Shown one piece after another: positions 56,636 to 64,000 of a stretch of DNA of 64,000 nucleotides. The notes beneath the pieces are model-generated. The model made no database searches. It was not told the origin of the DNA and worked only from the letters and a program-made list of their open reading frames with translations. Each line of letters begins with the position of its first letter. The first letter of the stretch is position 1. This DNA comes from Gautieria morchelliformis (taxonomy: Eukaryota > Basidiomycota > Agaricomycetes > Gomphales > Gomphaceae): assembly GCA_015179125.1 (NCBI GenBank), contig WHVA01000274.1, forward strand, positions 1-64,000. The letters are read 5' to 3'. The position numbers and the translations under genes were made by a program.

Positions 56636-56736
56636 CACCATAGACCTCCCGGCCCACTAGCACCCATTCCCACACAGATAGATACATAACGCGTACACAG
56701 ATCAATACGCTAATGTGTATATAATTAGTATACATT

Positions 56737-57993
56737 GTGGAACTGGGTAAAAAAATTTCATTCTTCAAGTGTTTTGGCACTACTCAGCACCTCACAAGCT
56801 ATGAAACTACTATGGTTTGCGGTACCTCAATCGGTCTCAAAAATGATCCCAAGAAAGTCGGCAAGGTCGTTCTACCCAAGACACGCGATGCATTATCTTT
56901 GGACGCAAAGGAACGCGTATGGCCAGGTGATTGGACCGTCAAAGAAATTACGGATGGCTTCGTAAAGCACGGATGCTGAAACCTCCTCAGACCCAAAAGG
57001 ACTTGTTTCCAGAGATCTTTGGTCGTCCATATCACAAGGCCACTGTCTGGCTTGTCCGCAAAAAGCTTGACAGTGCCCACGAAGTCGTTCAAGAGCAATT
57101 CATTGGCTATGGGCGAACTCCACGGGGCCTTTGGGGTAAATTTGTTGCTGCACTCCGTGCGTCAGATATTGTATCCTCTAGCGATGAAGGCAGTGATGTC
57201 CGCAGCCCATCCAGAGATGAGAATGGGCTACCGATTGCACTACGGGACACGGCACGAAGCATCTCCCCTCCCAAGGATGTATGTCCTTACTGCGAGGGAC
57301 AATTACCTGATTTACCGTCGGCAATGCTTCAAATGTTACGCACGGAGCTGGATCTCAATTCAAACAGCATACCTATGCCCACATTGACCTGCGCGTATGG
57401 ACGTCTGCCAAAACATGGCCGGCTGGTTCTCCTGGGACGTCATTGTAGCCAGCATGTTTTCGAAACTCAGCACCTTAGTCGTGCTCGCGCTGAGAATTGG
57501 CCCACAAATATCGATTTCACTTCTCTTCATGAACGCGTTGAGGGCTTCTATAACGAACTCACTAAATACATATTGGACCCACTTCAAGTATTCATTTTCA
57601 ACGCGTGAAGGAGCAGTTCCACGAGTTTGGCATACTGAAGGCACGTGGGATAGACGGCCAATATGCTCGTCTCAGCACTTCTCATGCTGGCTAGTAAGTG
57701 ACATACCGTTGCTATTCCCGTGCGTGTTAACCGTCCTTGACAGCTATGGGGAAACAGGAGCTCTACTGATCTTTCAGGCCCTGCAGAACATGTTTCCGGA
57801 GGCGGCACTGGGCCTCGACGGTCCAACGCTCCAGCTTGAGCGTATACGGCCACTGTTACACAAGGAATTCCTTGAGCGGGTCTTAGTGCCTGAGGTTTCA
57901 ATGCTGCTCATTGCTTCTGATCTTGACCTCGATCCTGACGGCGCGGTGGAGACATGGGAGTCAAGTGCCGAGTATGGGCGTCAAACCTTGTAG
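56737..57993 (+). pseudogene. RTC4-like domain protein
   Basis: The family is named for yeast Rtc4 (restriction of telomere capping); basidiomycetes carry expanded, poorly understood sets. Order: an N-terminal region ending RVWPGDWTVKEITDGFVKHG; LKPPQTQKDLFPEIFGRPY; the RTC4-like start CPYCEGQLPDLPSAMLQML; WPTNIDFTSLHERV; KEQFHEFGILKARGIDGQYA; then, after a GT-AG intron at 57694-57743 that restores HAGYYGETGALLIFQALQ, the end block VLVPEVSMLLIASDLDLDPD and WESSAEYG. Frameshifts near 56972 and near 57590 break the chain, so as sequenced it cannot make one protein, although every domain block is present. It lies between two inverted repeats and may be cargo of a mobile element. Confidence 0.65.
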
Positions 57994-59130
57994 CCTCCGA
58001 CGATGATATTCAACAAGCGGTATCACAAGGAAAAGGGAAAGGAAAGGCGAAGGTACATGGGAAAGGGGAATGGAGCTAGGGACGTGTGAAGGAGGAATCA
58101 GAAGAAATACCATACCGAGTGCTGATCCAGGATGACCAGGAAATTCTGATTGTTGATTAATTAGATGCTAGATGTATCCGCCCAACATCACTACTGGAGA
58201 CTGGCCTTACCTTCCATTTGCGCAACTTGCTTGATGAGACGCTCCCTGCCTTTCCTTGTTCCGTTTTATGCTTGTCTTCGAGTTCTCAAGTGAAAGGTTC
58301 GGCATCGCACGACGCATATCGCTGGTTTGTGTTTGTGGGGGGCTCGGATCCCTATAACTTAAAGTCTTCCGTCTCAAGTGTAGCCGAACAGTCCTTTTCT
58401 CTCAAGCGAGCCGGCGTCACAGAAAGAGTTCTCAATTTGGGTGGGCGTCCACGACCACGGCCCAGAGGATCATCTTCTATCGCGCAAAGAATATTAGCCA
58501 TTGGCACTTCAGCGTTATCATGTATAACACATACCCGGATGTTCTAGCATGATTTGATTGTCATCTGGAAGGTTGGAGAGGGGACTGTCAGACCTTGAGT
58601 ATCCTGGAATATGGAGGCCGGAAGGGATGTGTATCTGGGTCCCATAGACCACTGTTTCTAACTTTGGCGCATCGAAGCCATGATGCTGAAGGTATTCGTC
58701 AGTCTCTTCCATTGGCGGGTTCTTCACCGTGGTCCCATAGGACACATGGTTGTTACCTCGAAAGTGGGGTAGCAAGGTTACAAGCTGCCCTGCATTTATT
58801 GATCGTTCGGAGTGCCTTCCTGTAATTGCCGTGGTACGCAAACTTCGCTGCCTCAAAGAAAACGTTCTCTGACTCAGACACGGAACGACATGCCCGTTTA
58901 TTACAAGTCACTGGCCCGCTGAGCGAGACATAAACCCAATGCTTGAACCACTGGCAAAATGTTTGACGGGTGAGCCAAGCTGTTGCTAATAGGAGAACAC
59001 ACATGGTCGTCATTTATGATCTTACTGACTGCCAGGTTTGCCAACCAACGGAGCGTCTTGAACGTGGGATATATTTGCGCGGCACGTGTAACCTCACCGT
59101 TCCTTCAGCGCCCATAGTGGTCCAGGTCCA
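57994..59130. other. No recognisable gene
   Basis: Just after the RTC4-like gene comes a Lys/Gly-rich stretch (GGAAAAGGGAAAGGAAAGG). Frames at 58218-58547 plus and 58856-58518 minus overlap and show no domain. An exon-like minus-strand phrase (ETVVYGTQIHIPSGLHIPGY) near 58600-58660 is unassigned. Confidence 0.35.
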
Positions 59131-59155
59131 CAGGTCTATAGACCTTGCTCCCAGT
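59131..59155. repeat. Right inverted repeat
   Basis: Contains the 14-bp perfect palindrome AGGTCTATAGACCT followed by TGCTCCCAG. Its reverse complement resembles 56586-56608. Confidence 0.55.
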
Positions 59156-59349
59156 AACGCCAACGTCCTCCCTATGAGCCTCTATCGCGCGACGCCCTCA
59201 AGTCAAAATCGTGCCACCGCCTTTGATCTGGTGATGTGCTGTGCACTGGCAATGTACGTACTCCTCCAATGCCTGCTGGTTGGAGTCCCATTGTGGTGTC
59301 TGTCAGAGAGCGGGGAAGAACCTATCACAGGTCGCCTTGCTGCAGCAAT

Positions 59350-59514
59350 TGTTGTGAATCCGATTGACCAGTCGCCGAGTCGGCACCACCTTCTCTTTTT
59401 GGACAATATTACTAAGCAACTAGTATAGCTACCCAACTCGTGTAAGACGGCGCTTCAGACTTTCTTCTGACGCCGTCCAGGTTCTGATACTGCCTATAGA
59501 GCTTGCTCACAATA
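59350..59514 (+). repeat. Copia 2, 5' LTR
   Basis: 165 bp. Identical to the 3' LTR apart from one base and the absence of a 51-bp internal segment. Confidence 0.9.
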
Positions 59515-62500
59515 GGTTATGGGCCCCGCTCCCTGAAAACTTATTTTTAACCTAACGGTCGACGCAAAACGCACGAGAGTCTCACTACCCTACACCCATA
59601 TCATGGGCGACACAACGACCTCGAAACTCCTATCGACTATCGAGAAGTTCGATGGAACGAACTGGGAAACGTGGTCCTTCTCACTGAAGGCCGCGCTGAT
59701 GTTCATCGACGCACTGCGCATCGCTGAAGGAACTGAGACAGCCCCTTCACAGAGCATGATTCCCACCGACGAAGAACGCAGACGACTTGACGACTGGGAG
59801 AAACGTTCTCGCCAAGGTCTCTCACTGCTACTCGTCTCGGTCAAACCCTCGGTCCACCAGTCCCTCGACATGGCGAAAACCCTAGAACAGAATTGGGGCA
59901 ATCTCAAAACGACCTACGGGACGAGGACCGGTCTGAACTTATGGGTCGACTACCGAAAGTACACTACCATGACCTTCTCGCACGACGCCCAGCTCACTCA
60001 ACAGATCGACGAAATGTCTGAGCTAAAGAATCGAATTGTCGCCGCTGGACTAGCAATCAGCGATCCCCTACATACCCTCAACGTCCTCCAAGCCCTACCC
60101 GCATCGTACGAGATCGTACAACAGACGATCCTTGCTACCATCACGGACTTCTCCAAGATCGACTGGGTGAGCACTCGAAGTCGCATTCTATCCGAAGAAC
60201 TGCGACAGGGCTCACAACCGAACGTAAACGCGATCCGTACGAAGTCGAAGTCCAGCAAGGACAAGTGCAATTACTGTGGGGGTACCGGGCATTGGGAAAA
60301 GGACTGCAGGCGCAAGACACGCGGCCTATCTCGTGAAGAGGCGCAGTCAGAGAGAAAAAGGGGGACAGGCGACAGGAAGGGAAAGGCGAAGGGAAAAGAG
60401 AAGAGTGACGCGAAAGAAGCAACACCCACCGTGAATGCCGCCATCACGGGAGACTCTACAAACACGCCCGATAGCACTAACAATGTAACATCCGGCACCT
60501 CAATTGATTCAATTTGCTTCTATATCGCAAGAACAAGTAAGTGGATGATTGACTCGGGATGCACCGACCACATAACGCACGACATCGCCGATTACTCCAC
60601 GTATCAATTGCTCAAAACCCCTTGCACCGTGTTCCTAGCCGACAAAAAGAAGGCAGTGTCTTACATTGGCATCGGTACAGTCGCAACGAAAACATGGGTA
60701 AACGGAAGAGAGAAGAAAATAGAACTCCAAAACGTGCTCCACTCACCGGACATTGGAGGCCGCTTCATCTCGATACTCAGAATCGGAGAAAAAGGGATTT
60801 CCGTCATTTTCGAAGGCCCTAGAGTGATATTCAGCAAAGATAGAGTGGAATACGCAGTAGGACAACTCGACGGACGACACTACTGGCTTGCACTAAGCTC
60901 AGCGTCGCCCTCCGTCCACTCAGCACAAACAGAAATCCCCATCGACACCCTTCATGCTCGCCTCGGTCACCTATCTTGGTCATCCTTGAAACGGATTAAT
61001 GACCAAATCGATCCAAATTCACGATGCGCACTATCGACGTGCGAAGGCTGTCTATTATGGAAATCCACAAGGAGGAAATTCAAATCCTCAACTCACCGCC
61101 GCACTCAACCGTTCGAGTTAGTCCACATGGACCTCGCGGGCCCCATGCGAACGCGCTCCATCCAGGGCCATAGCTACCACTACGTACTGGTGGATGACTA
61201 CACGCGCTACAAATGGGTATTCTTCTTGCAAACGAAGGCCGACACCTTTGGTTGCTTCAAGAAGTACCATGCGCTCGTCTCCACACACTACAAAAGTACG
61301 CTCCGAGCCATACGCTCAGATCGCGGGGGGGAATTCCTATCGACGGAATTCATCCAGTACATCGCAGAAAACGGAATAAAGCACGGACTTACCGCGCCAC
61401 ACACACCGCAACAGAACGGCGTCGCTGAAAGAGCGAACCGAACAATCGCGGAAGCCGCGCGTGCCATGCTACAGAGTGCCGGCATGTCCCACGGATTCTG
61501 GGAGAGCGCTGTTGCCACAGCTGTACATGTAAGAAATCGTGCTCTCTCACGTGCAAGCAATTACCTCTCCCCACATGAATGCCTTTTTGAACGCGCACCC
61601 GACCTCAGCTATCTCCGAACCTTTGGTTGCCTCGCCTATGCGCACACCACATCGCAGCGCACCAAATTTGACCCAACGTCAAAGAAACTGATTTTCATAG
61701 GATATGATGGATCCACCAAGGGGTACAAGCTGTGGGATCCATCTACACACAAAATCCTAGTATCCACCGATGTTACCTTTGAGGAAAACGTATATCCTCT
61801 CCGTGCCCCAACCGTCCTGATCGCGCAGCCAAACCCCAACTTTTCGCAACCCCCGCAGCCGACGCCTGAACTAGTCGAGTTGGCGATGCCAGAGAGCGAC
61901 GACGAAGATCTCGAAGACCACGCACCAGCACACGGTCCACCGCCGCCTCCAGGGTCACCAGTCCCAGGCCACGTCCCACAACCGGCTCCACCACGCCTAC
62001 CAGCACCTCCGCGAAGATCTGCACGCATCGTCGGGAGGTCCCTGCGCCCCGATCCAACGAACGCTAGCCCAGACAGGGCTCAGCGCTGGGTACCCGCGGT
62101 ATGGACGAACACGATTACGGCGTTCCTAGCTGCTGCGGACACGACACCCACGGGAGACCAACATCGTACCAGGCCGCGATGTCCTTCGCAGAAGCCGAAT
62201 TCTGGCATCGAGCCATGACAGAAGAGATAAAGTGCTTACTGGATAACGGGACTTGGGAGCTAACCGACCTACCAAAAGACAGACGCACGGTGAAATGCAG
62301 ATGGGTGTACCTAACGAAGCGCGACACTCAAGGAAAAATCGCCAGGTACCGGGCTCGACTCGTCGCCAAAGGTTTTCTGCAAACCTTGGGCATTGATTAT
62401 GAAGAGACCTTCGCGCCAGTCGCCAGGCTCGACTCCCTGAGGCTACTGCTAGCACTTGCAGCGAGTTTCGACCTAGATGTACACCAAATCGACATAAAAT

Positions 62501-63723
62501 AAGCCTACCTCAACGGCAACCTGGATGAAGAACTGTACATGGACCAACCGGAAGGTTTTGCAGTCCCAGGGAAGGAAAACAAGGTGTGCAAACTGTCGAA
62601 GGCGATCTACGGGTTAAAGCAAGCAGGACGGCAATGGCACGCGCACCTGCAAGAGACGCTCGACAACCTAGGATTCCAAAAAAACATCGCCAGCGACGTA
62701 TCCATTTTCATCAAACGTGACGACGGGGGAGACCACCCCACCATCATGCTCGTATATGTGGATGATATAGCGATAATTGGAGTCCTTGCAGCTGTCAACG
62801 ATCTTAAAGCGAAAATTGGGACGCGCTACAAGATCACTGACCTAGGGGAGATAAACCACTTCTTAGGAATCCACATCACGCGCGATCGCCCAAAAAAAAC
62901 GATAAGCATAGATCAATCCCATTATATCGAACGCATGCTGACCAGGTACGATATGCTGGAGTGTAGACCGGTGTACACGCCATTCGCGCCGGGCACAAAG
63001 CTTGTACCCAACACCGAAAAGTTCTCCGACTCAGCCGTCACCTCACGCTACCAACAAATAGTGGGATCACTCATGTACGCCATGCTTGGCTCGAGACCGG
63101 ACATATGCTTCGCGGTCAACTGGCTCTCGCAATTTGGCGCAAACCCCACGGCAGACCACTTACTCGCCACCCAACACGTCCTCTGTTACCTGTTCACAAC
63201 GCAAACGCACGCCCTGACGTACGGAAGGAACGACTCCACTGAACTCGTCAGCTACAGCGACTCGGATTGGGCCGCTGGCACTGACTGCCGACGATCGACA
63301 ACCGGCTACGTGTTCATACTATCAGGAAGCTCCATAGCATGGGCCGCGCAAAAACAGAGGACCGTCGCACTGTCATCGACGGAAGCAGAGTACATGGCGT
63401 TGACGGAGTGCACAAAGCACGCGCAGTGGACCATCTCCCTGCTCCAACAACTCGACTTCGAAGTAGAACTCCCACTCGACGTATATTCAGACTCACTAGG
63501 TGCTCGCGCTATCGCCGCAAACGCCGTGTTTCACAAACGAACGAAACACATCGATGTCAAACATCACTATATTCGAGAATGTATCAACAAGGGAACTATC
63601 GAAGTCTCACCTGTATCCACGAAGGACAACGTCGCCGATCTCCTAACCAAATCCCTGCCCCGCTATCAGCACCAGAAGCTACGCTTGAAACTCGGACTCG
63701 ACGATGGTTCAATCGCGGGGGAG

Positions 63724-63939
63724 TGTTGTGAATCCGATTGACCAGTCGCCGAGTCGGCACCACCTTCTCTTTTTGGACAATATTACTAAGCAACTAGTAT
63801 GGCTACCCAACTCGTGTAAGACGGCGCTTCAGACTTTCTTCTGACGCCGTCCAGGTATTTACAGTTGGACTCCTTAATAACAGACTTTCTTCTGACGCCG
63901 TCCAGGTTCTGATACTGCCTATAGAGCTTGCTCACAATA
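63724..63939 (+). repeat. Copia 2, 3' LTR
   Basis: 216 bp; carries a 51-bp internal segment bounded by direct repeats of CAGACTTTCTTCTGACGCCG that is missing from the 5' LTR. Confidence 0.9.
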
Positions 63940-64000
63940 GCAATCAGAATGGAGACTAGCTTTTCTAGCTTCAAGGTGAAGTGCTCCTATATCGTGTTCT

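Larger units (their letters stand above)
59350..63939 (+). mobile_element. Ty1/copia element 2, nearly whole (fossil)
   Basis: A 4,590-bp copia element on the plus strand with a perfect 5-bp target duplication GCAAT (59345-59349 and 63940-63944). LTRs are 59350-59514 (5') and 63724-63939 (3'), starting TGTTGTGAATCC and ending CTCACAATA. A primer-site-like GGTTATGGGCCCC follows the 5' LTR and a purine tract GCGGGGGAG precedes the 3' LTR. Parts in order: gag (UBN2), CCHC knuckle (CNYCGGTGHWEKDC), aspartic protease (WMIDSGCTDHIT), integrase, a proline-rich linker, reverse transcriptase (YVDDIA), RNase H. It looks nearly whole, with about two breaks. Near-identical LTRs indicate a recent insertion. 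It differs from copia 1 in LTRs and proteins but shares the primer-site-like sequence. Confidence 0.92.

Overview
The window looks like transposon-dense DNA from a mushroom-forming basidiomycete (Agaricomycetes). Evidence is the many 46-61 bp GT-AG introns, Plavaka-type DNA transposons, fungal Helitrons, Ty1/copia and Ty3/gypsy remains, hAT miniature elements, Tc1-like transposases with introns, and an RTC4-like gene. I found no prokaryotic genes, rRNA, tRNA or CRISPR.

Layout. 1-5.6 kb: a Plavaka transposase split by LTR-element debris (a dispersed LTR-like repeat, a copia gag piece, a gypsy gag piece). 6.06-7.44 kb: a complete non-autonomous hAT element with an 8-bp target duplication. 8.1-9.9 kb: a clean five-exon host gene, a CoA-dependent acyltransferase/condensation-fold protein of about 501 aa. 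10-18.8 kb: gene and repeat relics, a decayed multi-exon gene (13.07-14.71 kb) and a complete 528-bp hAT MITE. 18.8-31.05 kb: three Helitrons head to tail in one orientation, the first carrying Rep-helicase genes and the other two full of minisatellites and LTR insertions. The stack sits inside the last codons of a Tc1-like transposase (31.05-32.26 kb). 32.37-36.87 kb: a young copia element. 41.4-44.9 kb: a SAP-like, coiled-coil host gene with a duplicated exon, a tandem repeat and a truncated second copy. 45.7-51.4 kb: Helitron, LTR and MITE fragments and a second Tc1-like transposase. 56.6-59.2 kb: a decayed RTC4-like gene between inverted repeats. 59.35-63.94 kb: a second young copia element.

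Only the acyltransferase, and less surely the SAP-like gene, look like working host genes. Most of the rest records insertion upon insertion. The most informative structures are the Helitron stack, which kept spreading after an LTR had landed in it, and the exon and segment duplications in the SAP-like gene. Intron and splice positions were worked out by eye from reading frame and GT-AG signals; no database or alignment software was used.
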